Positions 37,304 through 44,882 of a stretch of 64,000 nt of DNA are shown one piece after another. The notes under the pieces are model-generated. The model worked only from the letters and a program-made list of their open reading frames with translations. It had not been told where the DNA came from and made no database searches. The first letter of the stretch is position 1; each line of letters opens with the position of its first letter. The stretch is from Planctomycetota bacterium (GTDB lineage: Bacteria > Planctomycetota > Planctomycetia > Planctomycetales > Planctomycetaceae): positions 1 through 64,000 of the forward strand of contig JAQBVJ010000009.1 in the NCBI GenBank assembly GCA_027623235.1, read 5' to 3'. The translations under genes and the position numbers were made by a program.

Positions 37304-37516
37304 GTGAGCCTGCCTCTTGACCTTCGTTCCGCTGTGCTTGCTCTTCCTGAGAGTGACCGGTTGGAACTCGCAACCGAATTGCTCGCAACTGTCAGCCCGG
37401 ATGTGAGCGGCGTCTCTGGTGAGGAATGGCTCTCGGAGCTGAAACGACGACGCGACGTATTCGAACGGGATCGTTCGACCGGCGTGCCCTGGCCGGAGCT
37501 GAAACAGGATGGATGA
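37304..37516 (+). CDS. antitoxin of a RelE/ParE-type pair (addiction-module protein)
   Basis: A 70-residue protein with MSLPLDLRSAVLALPESDRLELATELLATV, the pattern of the short addiction-module antitoxins paired with ParE/RelE toxins, followed by SGEEWLSELKRRRDVFERDRSTGVPWPEL. The C-terminal part would wrap the toxin. The GTG at 37304 is preferred because AAGGAG lies 7 nt upstream; an ATG at 37280 is in frame. The stop overlaps the toxin start by 8 nt, typical of coupled type II modules, which are usually autoregulated by the antitoxin-toxin complex. Confidence 0.8.
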   Translation: MSLPLDLRSAVLALPESDRLELATELLATVSPDVSGVSGEEWLSELKRRRDVFERDRSTGVPWPELKQDG

Positions 37517-37820
37517 CGCTCCGGACGTCATTTTCGATCAGCAGGCCGCGGCCGAATATCGAGACGTTCGGCGATGGTACTCGCGTGAGGCCTCACCGGA
37601 CCTCGCGGACGACTTCAGGGCGGAAGTCGATCGGGGCGTTGAAATGATTGCCCGCAACCCCGCTCGCTGCGGTTTCTACGACAGCGAACAGCAGCACCGG
37701 TGGATCCGACTGAGGCGGTTCCCGTACCTGCTGATCTACTCGGTGATCGACGAGCAAACCGTTCTCATTGTTGCCGTTGCTCACGTGAGGCGTTCGCCCG
37801 GCTACTGGAAAGACCGATAG
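37509..37820 (+). CDS. RelE/ParE-family toxin
   Basis: A 103-residue protein of the ParE/RelE fold: VIFDQQAAAEYRDVRRWYSREASPDLADDFRAEVDRGVEMIARNPARCGFY, then RWIRLRRFPYLLIYSVIDEQTVLIVAVAHVRRSPGYWKDR. The helix pair followed by an antiparallel sheet ending in VAHVRRSPGYW is the family hallmark. Members act either on gyrase or as ribosome-dependent mRNA endonucleases; which applies cannot be told. It overlaps the antitoxin gene by 8 nt. Confidence 0.88.
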   Translation: MDDAPDVIFDQQAAAEYRDVRRWYSREASPDLADDFRAEVDRGVEMIARNPARCGFYDSEQQHRWIRLRRFPYLLIYSVIDEQTVLIVAVAHVRRSPGYWKDR

Positions 37821-37900
37821 ATGCCCTGTGACGCACTGTGATGAGTTCCCGGCCTTTCCGATCGCGTCTGGTTACCCACTCCTGCTGGAACTGGCAGACC

Positions 37901-37966
37901 TCACACGAAGAGACAAAGCGGCAGAGTGCCGCAGCGCAAAGTCGTGTCTTTGTGCCTTCGTGTGAG
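37901..37966. repeat. palindromic repeat, family 3
   Basis: The arm TCACACGAAGAGACAAAG is mirrored by CTTTGTGCCTTCGTGTGA about 30 bases later, with an inner GCGGCAGAGTGCCGC hairpin. It ends one base before the stop codon of the convergent esterase gene and after the toxin gene, so it could act as a bidirectional 3' stem-loop. The same arms reappear at 43281-43487. Confidence 0.75.
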
Positions 37967-37967
37967 A

Positions 37968-39875
37968 TTACTTCTCCGCAAGATGGTCAAGCCACTTCCA
38001 GCACGCCTTCGTCCATTCCGAACACGGGTACGATCCCGGATCGTTTCCGCCGCCGTGGCCTCCGGAGCCGAAAATATGAATCTCGACGGGGACTCTCGCC
38101 TTCTGAATCGGGAAGTAGAAATTGAGCATCCCCTGGGCAAAGACATCGTCCCTGGCAATCGCCAGGAACATCGGCGGAGTCTCTTTCACGTCGAGGCCGT
38201 CCGCGCAGAACCGATCGACGTTGTCCGACTTCACCGGGTCCGTCAGGTAAGCGGGGTAGATGGGGATGCCGAAGTCAGGCCGGCTGGATGTTTCGTCGAC
38301 CTTGTCGATCTTCGTGTACGAGTCCGAATTCCAGTTCACGCACAGGCTTGTCACGAGGTGCCCGCCCGCGGAGAACCCGAGGAATCCGATCTGAGCGGGA
38401 TCGATGCCCCACTCGGCGGCTCGCGAGCGGACAATCCGGATCGCCCGCTGAGCATCCTGCAGCGCGTGATGGTGTTTCGGGAATTCGCCGCCTCGTCGAG
38501 GTACGCGGTACTTCAACAGAAACGCGGTGATCCCCATTTCGTTAAGCCACTCGCAAACCCGTGTGCCTTCGTGTTCGGCCGCGAGACCACCGTAGCCACC
38601 TCCAGGACAAACGATGACGGCTCGCTTTGAGTGATCGACCGTGCCCGTCGATTTGGCTTTGTCGAGCGGTGCGACGACCGTCAGCGTTGGCCGAGTCACA
38701 TTTCCAATGTTCAGCGCCTTGCCGCCGCGCGACCGCGCTGTCGCGGTTTCTTTTTCGATCGCCTTGTGCTCGTCCGGGCCGGTTCCCGTTGGCCAGATCG
38801 GAATCACCGGGCAGTCGCGGCCGAGGATTAGACGGAGCGTCTGGTCGGCTTCGGTCAACTTCGAATCGAACGGGACTTCAGCCGGCAGCGAAGCCGCTTT
38901 GAATTCAAACGGTTTTGGCCGCGGCTCACCTTTGACGATCTGCACGTCACCCAGCCAGCGGTGAAAATCGTCCGACCAGTCTGCCGGCTCGGGCTGCAGC
39001 TTCCTTCGATCCGGGTAACTGTGCAGCTCGAAGCGAACTCCCGCTGAACGAAGCCACAACGCGTACTGCACCGGCCCGGGGGATCGACGATCCTGATCGG
39101 CAAAAGCCAGAAACACGGGCGGCGTTGCCTTCGACGAAAGCTCATCGAGTTTCAGTTCCGGCAACAACTCCCGCGAGTTCAGCTGCCTCGTCAAGAACGG
39201 GGCAAGCATCAGCGAGAACGCCGGCCGAACGCGGGCTTCGTCCATCTTATCGACGGCTTTGTAGGCCCGTTCTGAACTGTGATTCGCAGCGAGCCCTGCC
39301 AGCAGTGCTCCCGCAGAAAAACCGCCGACACCGATTTTTTCCGGATCGATTTTCCATTCGTCGGCCCGCGCCGTCAGCACACTCATCGCTCGCTGCGCGT
39401 CCTGCAGCGCCGCGTGGTGGCGAGGCAGATCCGTGCTGCGGATCGCCGGCCGATATTTGAGAACGGCAACACTGATACCGCGTTCGTTCAGAAGCTTCGC
39501 CGCCGCAAGAGCTGGATCAAAATCGACAGAACTAAAGCGGGCCTGAGGACAGATCGCTGGAGGGCACAGCAGCACGCACACTCCCGGGTTGACGCTGGCC
39601 GGTGCCGGCAGAAACAGAAACGACGGCTGCGTCGTGTGCCGAATCACCAGCGCCTCTCGGTGGACCTGGACCTTCTGAAATGTCTCCTCACGGTCCGCCG
39701 AATCTTCGTCCGGCATTTTTCCGACCGGCCACAGTCGGACAAACGACGCGGGCCCGCTGATGGCCTGCATGACGCCCTGCTCGCCAACAGTCAGCTCCTC
39801 TGCAGCGATGTCTGATCGCGAGGGAAGACTGGCCAGACAAAACAGCACAGCGGTCACCAGCAGGGCACGACTCAT
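37968..39875 (-). CDS. secreted tandem alpha/beta-hydrolase (two esterase domains, first degenerate)
   Basis: A 635-residue exported protein (signal MSRALLVTAVLFCLASLPSRS) with two copies of a carbohydrate-esterase-like alpha/beta-hydrolase fold. The second copy (~330-630) is complete: oxyanion-hole CPGGGYGGLA, nucleophile GFSAGGH, acid ARDDVF and His in FGSGGHGGG. The first copy (~55-325) keeps GFSAGAL and ADQDR, but the oxyanion motif reads LLCPPAICP and the region for the His reads SYPDRRKLQ, so it may be inactive. The two copies share HHALQDAQRA. The ATG overlaps the upstream stop (TAATG), with AAGGAG inside that gene. Likely substrate: acylated sugars. Confidence 0.85.
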   Translation of the reverse strand: MSRALLVTAVLFCLASLPSRSDIAAEELTVGEQGVMQAISGPASFVRLWPVGKMPDEDSADREETFQKVQVHREALVIRHTTQPSFLFLPAPASVNPGVCVLLCPPAICPQARFSSVDFDPALAAAKLLNERGISVAVLKYRPAIRSTDLPRHHAALQDAQRAMSVLTARADEWKIDPEKIGVGGFSAGALLAGLAANHSSERAYKAVDKMDEARVRPAFSLMLAPFLTRQLNSRELLPELKLDELSSKATPPVFLAFADQDRRSPGPVQYALWLRSAGVRFELHSYPDRRKLQPEPADWSDDFHRWLGDVQIVKGEPRPKPFEFKAASLPAEVPFDSKLTEADQTLRLILGRDCPVIPIWPTGTGPDEHKAIEKETATARSRGGKALNIGNVTRPTLTVVAPLDKAKSTGTVDHSKRAVIVCPGGGYGGLAAEHEGTRVCEWLNEMGITAFLLKYRVPRRGGEFPKHHHALQDAQRAIRIVRSRAAEWGIDPAQIGFLGFSAGGHLVTSLCVNWNSDSYTKIDKVDETSSRPDFGIPIYPAYLTDPVKSDNVDRFCADGLDVKETPPMFLAIARDDVFAQGMLNFYFPIQKARVPVEIHIFGSGGHGGGNDPGSYPCSEWTKACWKWLDHLAEK

Positions 39876-41332
39876 TACTTCTCCTTCGCAAAACACAACA
39901 GCTTGTGCAAGGTCCGCACGTAGAGCCGGTCGTTGGCGATCGCCGGGGTCGCGATCAGGCTGTCGCCGAGATCGTTCTTTGAGAGAACCTCGACTTCCGG
40001 ACCGGCTTTCAGGACGACGATGTTGCCGTTCTCGCCGGGGACGTAGATCAGTTTGCCAGCAGCGATGGGCGAGGCGTAGTAGTTGCCGAAATTGCCGATG
40101 CGTTTTTTCGTCCAGACCGTGCTGCCGTCCTTGAGGTTGTACGCGGCCGAGATGCCACCCTTTTTGACCATGAACAGCCGACCGTCGAAGGCGAGCGGTG
40201 AAGCAATGTTCGAGGGCGTTTTTTCATCGAGGTTGAAGACCAGGTGGCTCTTTGTGACGTCGCCCTCACCGCCGCCGCGGATCGCCTGAATGATGTTCCC
40301 TCCGCCAGCCATATTCGTCGGCGATTGAAATGCCGCGCTGATTTCGTCGTCGACCAGGAAGCCGTCTTTGTTGGCGTCGCCCTTGTCGAATTTCTCGTGA
40401 AAGGCCTCTTCGAGCTCGTCCTTCGCCAGCTTGCCGTCCTGATTCGTGTCCCGCCACTGCAGCAGGGCGAACTTCAGAACGCGACTGGTGTCGCCGTAGC
40501 TCTGGCACGTGATGTAAATGCGGTCGTCCTGGACGACGGGCGTTGTCATGATCGTTCGCAGAAGTGAATTGCACGACCACCGCTCGCTGCCGGTCTTCGG
40601 GTCGTAGCCTTTCATCTTGCCGCTGCCGGCCACGACGATGTCTTCCCGCCCGTTCGCCTTGCAGATGACCGGCACGGCATAGCCGCCCAGCATTTCCGGC
40701 CGCTCTTTCTTCCAGCGGACGTCGCCAGTCTTCCGGTCGAGGGCGATGATGTACGACAGGAGATCGTCATCGAGATTGAAGATGACGTTCTCGCCATGAA
40801 CGATCGGCGAATTCGCCGGCCCCCAGCCCATCAGATAAAACGGCATCGAAAGAGGATGCTTCCAGAGTTCCTTCCCGGTTTTCGCATCGAGGGCCAGCAG
40901 GCCGATCGTGCTGAAGTGGACGAAAACCCGCTCGCCATCGGAGGCCGGCGTCGAGGACGCATGCTCGTTGGGCGGAGTAATCTCCGGCAGCTTGTGCCCG
41001 CTGACGTCGTACTCTTTCTTCCACAGTTCTTTCCCGGTGACCGCGTCAAAGGCGAGCACCACGAACTTCTGGTCCTCAATCATCGTCGTCGCAAAGCAGC
41101 GTCCATCGGCGATGATCGGACAGGCGACGCCTTTGCCAAGCTCGACCGACCACGCGACGTTTTTCTCCGCAGAGAACTCGACCGGCGGATTCTGACTTTC
41201 CGCCGCGATCCCCGACGCATTGGGGCCTCGAAACTGAGCCCAGTCCTCGGCCTGAAGAGGAGCTGCCAGGGCAGGAAGAAGCCCGGAACAGATTACGGTC
41301 AGGGCAACGCAACGGGTGGACGCGTGACGCAT
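39875..41332 (-). CDS. secreted PQQ-like beta-propeller protein with EF-hand pair
   Basis: A 485-residue exported protein (signal MRHASTRCVALTVICSGLLPALAAPLQA). The body is a PQQ/pyrrolo-quinoline-type propeller: DWAQFRGPNASGI at the start and blades of the form LLALDAKTGKELWKH, IIALDRKTGDVRWKK, GYDPKTGSERWS and AAYNLKDGSTVWTKK. Between blades, at ~295-330, lie two EF-hand loops (DTNQDGKLAKDE and DANKDGFLVDDE) that should bind calcium. Its stop overlaps the start of the tandem esterase, so the two are translationally coupled. It may be a scaffold or non-enzymatic propeller; the cofactor is not evident. Confidence 0.85.
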   Translation of the reverse strand: MRHASTRCVALTVICSGLLPALAAPLQAEDWAQFRGPNASGIAAESQNPPVEFSAEKNVAWSVELGKGVACPIIADGRCFATTMIEDQKFVVLAFDAVTGKELWKKEYDVSGHKLPEITPPNEHASSTPASDGERVFVHFSTIGLLALDAKTGKELWKHPLSMPFYLMGWGPANSPIVHGENVIFNLDDDLLSYIIALDRKTGDVRWKKERPEMLGGYAVPVICKANGREDIVVAGSGKMKGYDPKTGSERWSCNSLLRTIMTTPVVQDDRIYITCQSYGDTSRVLKFALLQWRDTNQDGKLAKDELEEAFHEKFDKGDANKDGFLVDDEISAAFQSPTNMAGGGNIIQAIRGGGEGDVTKSHLVFNLDEKTPSNIASPLAFDGRLFMVKKGGISAAYNLKDGSTVWTKKRIGNFGNYYASPIAAGKLIYVPGENGNIVVLKAGPEVEVLSKNDLGDSLIATPAIANDRLYVRTLHKLLCFAKEK

Positions 41333-41420
41333 GGCAGTCTCCTCGATGGCGAATCCGGCTGGTGGTCAACCGCGAATCGCAGCGTAAGAGACTGGACGAA
41401 AGGCGACAAGCAGCCTGCAT

Positions 41421-43241
41421 TTACTCCTGAGCCACGTGGCAGCCCACGCACGAGGACGTCAGTTTTTTCGCGTCGATCCTGTGGCGGTTTTCGTCGTACG
41501 GAGCCAGCTCGGAGTGGCACAGGATGCAGTTGAGTTTCCGCTCCAGCACGATCTGATGAGATTGCTCGAAGTGCCAGAAACCGGGGCGACGTGTTTCCAG
41601 AAGTGCCTCGACGTCGTGGCAGTCGACACAGCGCGACGTCTCGCGAGGCAGTGGTTTCACCTTCTCCGGCTGAGTGCCGAGGATCGTTCGCGCGGCGACT
41701 CGACCGGTCACGATGCACGGGCCGAGGAAGGTGCCTTCGAGAGCCGCGTTGCCGTTGATGCCGGCCAGACCAGTCAGCTCGCCGACGGCGAACAGGCCGG
41801 GGATGGGCTTTTCTTTTTTGTCGAGCACGCGGCAGCCCAGGTCGATCGCCACGCCACCCATGCTCTTGCGGGTCAGCGGCCAGGCCTGCATCGCGTAGTA
41901 GGGCGGTGAGTTCAGCTTCGGTGAGGCTCGGTTGTTGTACTCGGTCTTTTTCGGGCCAAAGCGGTCGAAGTCCAGGTCGCGCCCGCCGTCGACCAGCTCG
42001 TTGTAACGGGTGAGCGTTGCTTTGAGGTTCTCCGCCGGCAGACCGCACTTCTTTGCGAGTTCCTCAATCGTGTCCGCCTTCTTCACGAGGTCTGGATTGT
42101 CGAGAACCAGCCGCTCAACCTTCTTGAAGTCCGTCCATTCGGTGCCGCTGATGACGAATTCCTTTCGCGTCGCCTCGTCAAAAATGAACCATACGGTCAC
42201 GCGTTTCTGTCTCAGCATCGGCGGCATGACTTCCTTCGCCCAGTTGTGAAGACTGGCAAATCGTTTGCCGTCCGGGTTGACGAGGATGCCGAACATGTTG
42301 GCCGCGCTGAGACCCCATTGACTGTCGGGTCGCCGAGGGTCCGGGATTCCCGTGAAATAATTCCACTGGTGGTCCATCTTCACGAGCTCGCCGCCAACCG
42401 ACTGAGCCAGTCGATGCCCGAGCCCGATCGAGTTCCGACCCGAGCCGGCAAGAATCCGCTCGGGGAACGTGATGTCCTGCGGCCAGAACTCGCGGACCAT
42501 GTCGAGGTTGCTTTGAAACCCGCCCGTCGCGAGCACGACGGCGTCGGCGTTCAGTTTTTCCTGTGTGCCCTCGCGGAGGTGCCGCACCTCGATGCCGGCA
42601 ACACGCCCGTCTTTCTCAAGCAACTTTGTGGCCTGAGCGTTCCAGACAAACCGGATCGACTCCTGCGCCAGGCAGGCTTCGTAAATCGGAGTCACCAGCG
42701 CGATGCCTCGCCCGGCCGGCTGGTGAAACCGGTCGACCGAATTTCCCGGCGCGGTGAGCACACTCTCAAACCGCACGCCCAGATCGAGCAGCCACTCATA
42801 GATCTCAGTTCGTGAATGATCGACGTAGTACCGCACCCAGTCGGGATCCGCATCCTCGCCCCACTTGAGGAAATCGCCGTTGGCCATGTCCGCGCTGTCG
42901 GCGATCCCGACCTCGCGCTGCAGCGGCGTGTCGACGACCGAGACGCCTCCCTGAGACATCACCGCGTGCCCGCCAAAAACCGACGACATGTCGACGACGG
43001 TGACATCCGCGCCGCCTCGTCCGAGTTCCAGGGCCGTCGTCAGGCCGGAGATTCCCGAGCCGACGACGATGACGCGCGGGCGAGCCTTGTGCGAACCAGA
43101 TTTCGCGTCCGGGTTTTCTGAGTCGGCCGGGCTGGCGAGCACCTCGCCATTTTCAACGGGAGCGATCCGCCCCGGCAGAATCATCGACGCCCCAACGAGT
43201 GCCGCAACGAGAAGCAGCAGGGCCGCATCGCGAGATTTCAT
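41421..43241 (-). CDS. exported flavocytochrome c (fumarate-reductase-like) with three C-terminal haem motifs
   Basis: A 606-residue exported protein. After a signal segment (MKSRDAALLLLVAALVGAS) comes an FAD-binding domain (RVIVVGSGISGLTTALELGRGGADVTVVD, ~55-83) of the fumarate reductase/flavocytochrome c group, with GGHAVMSQGG, VLATGGFQSN, SMGGVAIDLG and GNAALEGTFLGPCIVTGR. The last 70 residues hold three c-type haem sites: CVDCH (~538), CILCH (~572) and CVGCH (~598). In Shewanella-type flavocytochromes the haem domain is N-terminal, so the order is reversed. It probably exchanges electrons between a periplasmic substrate and the respiratory chain. It lies 88 nt upstream of the propeller gene. 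Confidence 0.87.
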   Translation of the reverse strand: MKSRDAALLLLVAALVGASMILPGRIAPVENGEVLASPADSENPDAKSGSHKARPRVIVVGSGISGLTTALELGRGGADVTVVDMSSVFGGHAVMSQGGVSVVDTPLQREVGIADSADMANGDFLKWGEDADPDWVRYYVDHSRTEIYEWLLDLGVRFESVLTAPGNSVDRFHQPAGRGIALVTPIYEACLAQESIRFVWNAQATKLLEKDGRVAGIEVRHLREGTQEKLNADAVVLATGGFQSNLDMVREFWPQDITFPERILAGSGRNSIGLGHRLAQSVGGELVKMDHQWNYFTGIPDPRRPDSQWGLSAANMFGILVNPDGKRFASLHNWAKEVMPPMLRQKRVTVWFIFDEATRKEFVISGTEWTDFKKVERLVLDNPDLVKKADTIEELAKKCGLPAENLKATLTRYNELVDGGRDLDFDRFGPKKTEYNNRASPKLNSPPYYAMQAWPLTRKSMGGVAIDLGCRVLDKKEKPIPGLFAVGELTGLAGINGNAALEGTFLGPCIVTGRVAARTILGTQPEKVKPLPRETSRCVDCHDVEALLETRRPGFWHFEQSHQIVLERKLNCILCHSELAPYDENRHRIDAKKLTSSCVGCHVAQE

Positions 43242-43280
43242 ACTGAAGTTTCCTTGCCTTACGGACACGGTGCGATTCCT

Positions 43281-43526
43281 CTCACACAAAGATACGAAGG
43301 CACAAAGTCGTGCGTATTGGGAATCGGGTCGCGACGATTTGAAACACAGAGGCACGGAGAACGCAGAGTCAAACTCTCATGACAGCTTCTCCGTGATCTC
43401 CGTGCCTCTGTGTTTCAGATTCTGCCGCATCAATCTCCGAAACCGGTTTCCACCAGGTTCCTTTGTGTCTTCGTGCCTTCGTGTGAGCCCTCCCGAAACA
43501 CTTCGTTTCCTTCGTTCCTTCTGTTT
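43281..43526. repeat. nested palindromic repeats, families 3, 4 and 5
   Basis: The gap between divergent flavocytochrome and FMN oxidase genes is mostly repeat. Outer arms: CTCACACAAAGATACGAAGG (from 43281) and CTTTGTGTCTTCGTGCCTTC plus GTGTGAG (43461-43487), family 3. Nested inside: GAAACACAGAGGCACGGAGA (from 43341) and TCTCCGTGCCTCTGTGTTTC (to 43416), family 4. Downstream: ACACTTCGTTTCCTTCG then TTCCTTCTGTTT (43498-43526), family 5, also seen at 63381-63447. The nesting suggests one element inserted into another. Confidence 0.8.
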
Positions 43527-43634
43527 AAACAGCCTCACCGCTAAAACGTGACTTCGCACAAGGTATCCGAATTGGAACGGCTTCTCACGAACCTCGATTG
43601 AAACCGAAGCCCGTCGAAAACAAAGGGGCACGCC

Positions 43635-44852
43635 GTGAACCGTCGAGTCTTCTCTCAACTGCTGGCATTTGGAGCGGGAATGCTGACCGCGTCTCCCAAA
43701 GAAACCGCGGCCGCTCAGAACGATGAGAAAGGCGACGCCGGTGGTAACGCGACGGTCGCTCGGGAAGCGGCAGAGAATCCGCTGGCGAGCCTGCCCGTCA
43801 CGGTCGAGGATTTTATTCCGCTGGCCAAAGCCAGACTGCCGAAGCCGACTTTTGACTACATCACCAGCGGTTCCGAAGATCAGGTCACGCTGCGGGACAA
43901 CGTCGAGGCGTTTCGGCGGATGCGTGTTCTTCCGCCTCTGCTGCACGGAGTGAGCGAAGTCGACCTGTCGACGACGGTACTCGGCGAGAAAATCGCACTG
44001 CCGGTGATGCTTGCTCCCGTCGCGGCGCTGCGGATGTTTCATCCGCAGGGAGCTCGCGCTTCGGCGCGGGCGGCAGCGAGGGCAGGGACGATCTGCATTC
44101 CCAGCACGAGTGCTCACAACAGCCTCGAAGAAATTGCCGAGGCCGCGGACGGACCGAAGTGGTTTCAGCTGTACGCCCCGCGAGACCGCGACGTCGCGCT
44201 CAAACTTGTGCGCCGCGCGGAGAATGCCGGCTACAAAGCCCTCGTCGTCACCGTCGACCTGGGCGAGCGGAAAGACGACGACCTCCGCAACCGATTTTTC
44301 GTGCCGCAGGATTTCTTGTTAAAGCATCTGCGCGACTGCGGCTTCACTCACCTGACAGAGCGGAACACGTACGAGGAACTCGTCGCGTTCAACCTGCAGG
44401 CTTGGGACCCGTCGCTGAGCGTTGAGTTTTTTCAGTGGCTGCGCAAGCAGACGAAGCTGCCGATCATTCTGAAAGGCGTCCTGACGAAGCAGGCCGCTCA
44501 GCAGGCCGTTCAGCTGGGCCTCGACGGAATCGTGGTTTCGAATCACGGAGGCCGACGACTCGACGGTATGCCGGCTTCCATCGATGTTCTCAGGGACGTC
44601 GTGGACGAGGCGGGTGATCGACTCGAGGTCTACTTCGACAGTGGAATCCGCCGCGGCGGAGACGTGCTCAAGGCGCTCGCGCTGGGAGCTCGTGCCGTTC
44701 TGATCGGACGTCCGCAAGCCTGGGCACTGGCAGCCGGCGGCGAGACCGGTGTCAAACGAGTCCTCGATATTCTGCGTGATGAACTCACGAATGCGATGTT
44801 GACCTCCGGCTGCAAAACGGTTGCCGACATTGACGACTCGCTCATCATGTAA
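43635..44852 (+). CDS. FMN-dependent alpha-hydroxyacid oxidase/dehydrogenase
   Basis: Oxidises an L-alpha-hydroxy acid (lactate or glycolate type) to the keto acid. The 405 residues start with a Tat-like leader (MNRRVFSQLLAFGAGML). The TIM barrel shows FDYITSGSEDQVTLRDN, LPVMLAPVAALRMFHPQGARASARAA, PKWFQLYAPRD, LPIILKGVLTK with the active Lys, IVVSNHGGRRLDG with the catalytic His and Arg, and DSGIRRGGDVLKALALGARAVLIGRP for FMN phosphate. The start is a GTG with GGGGCAC upstream. The enolase-superfamily gene follows 30 nt later, and the divergent flavocytochrome gene lies upstream. Confidence 0.9.
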   Translation: MNRRVFSQLLAFGAGMLTASPKETAAAQNDEKGDAGGNATVAREAAENPLASLPVTVEDFIPLAKARLPKPTFDYITSGSEDQVTLRDNVEAFRRMRVLPPLLHGVSEVDLSTTVLGEKIALPVMLAPVAALRMFHPQGARASARAAARAGTICIPSTSAHNSLEEIAEAADGPKWFQLYAPRDRDVALKLVRRAENAGYKALVVTVDLGERKDDDLRNRFFVPQDFLLKHLRDCGFTHLTERNTYEELVAFNLQAWDPSLSVEFFQWLRKQTKLPIILKGVLTKQAAQQAVQLGLDGIVVSNHGGRRLDGMPASIDVLRDVVDEAGDRLEVYFDSGIRRGGDVLKALALGARAVLIGRPQAWALAAGGETGVKRVLDILRDELTNAMLTSGCKTVADIDDSLIM

Positions 44853-44882
44853 AGTCCAATTCGATCTGATGGAGACCCTGCC

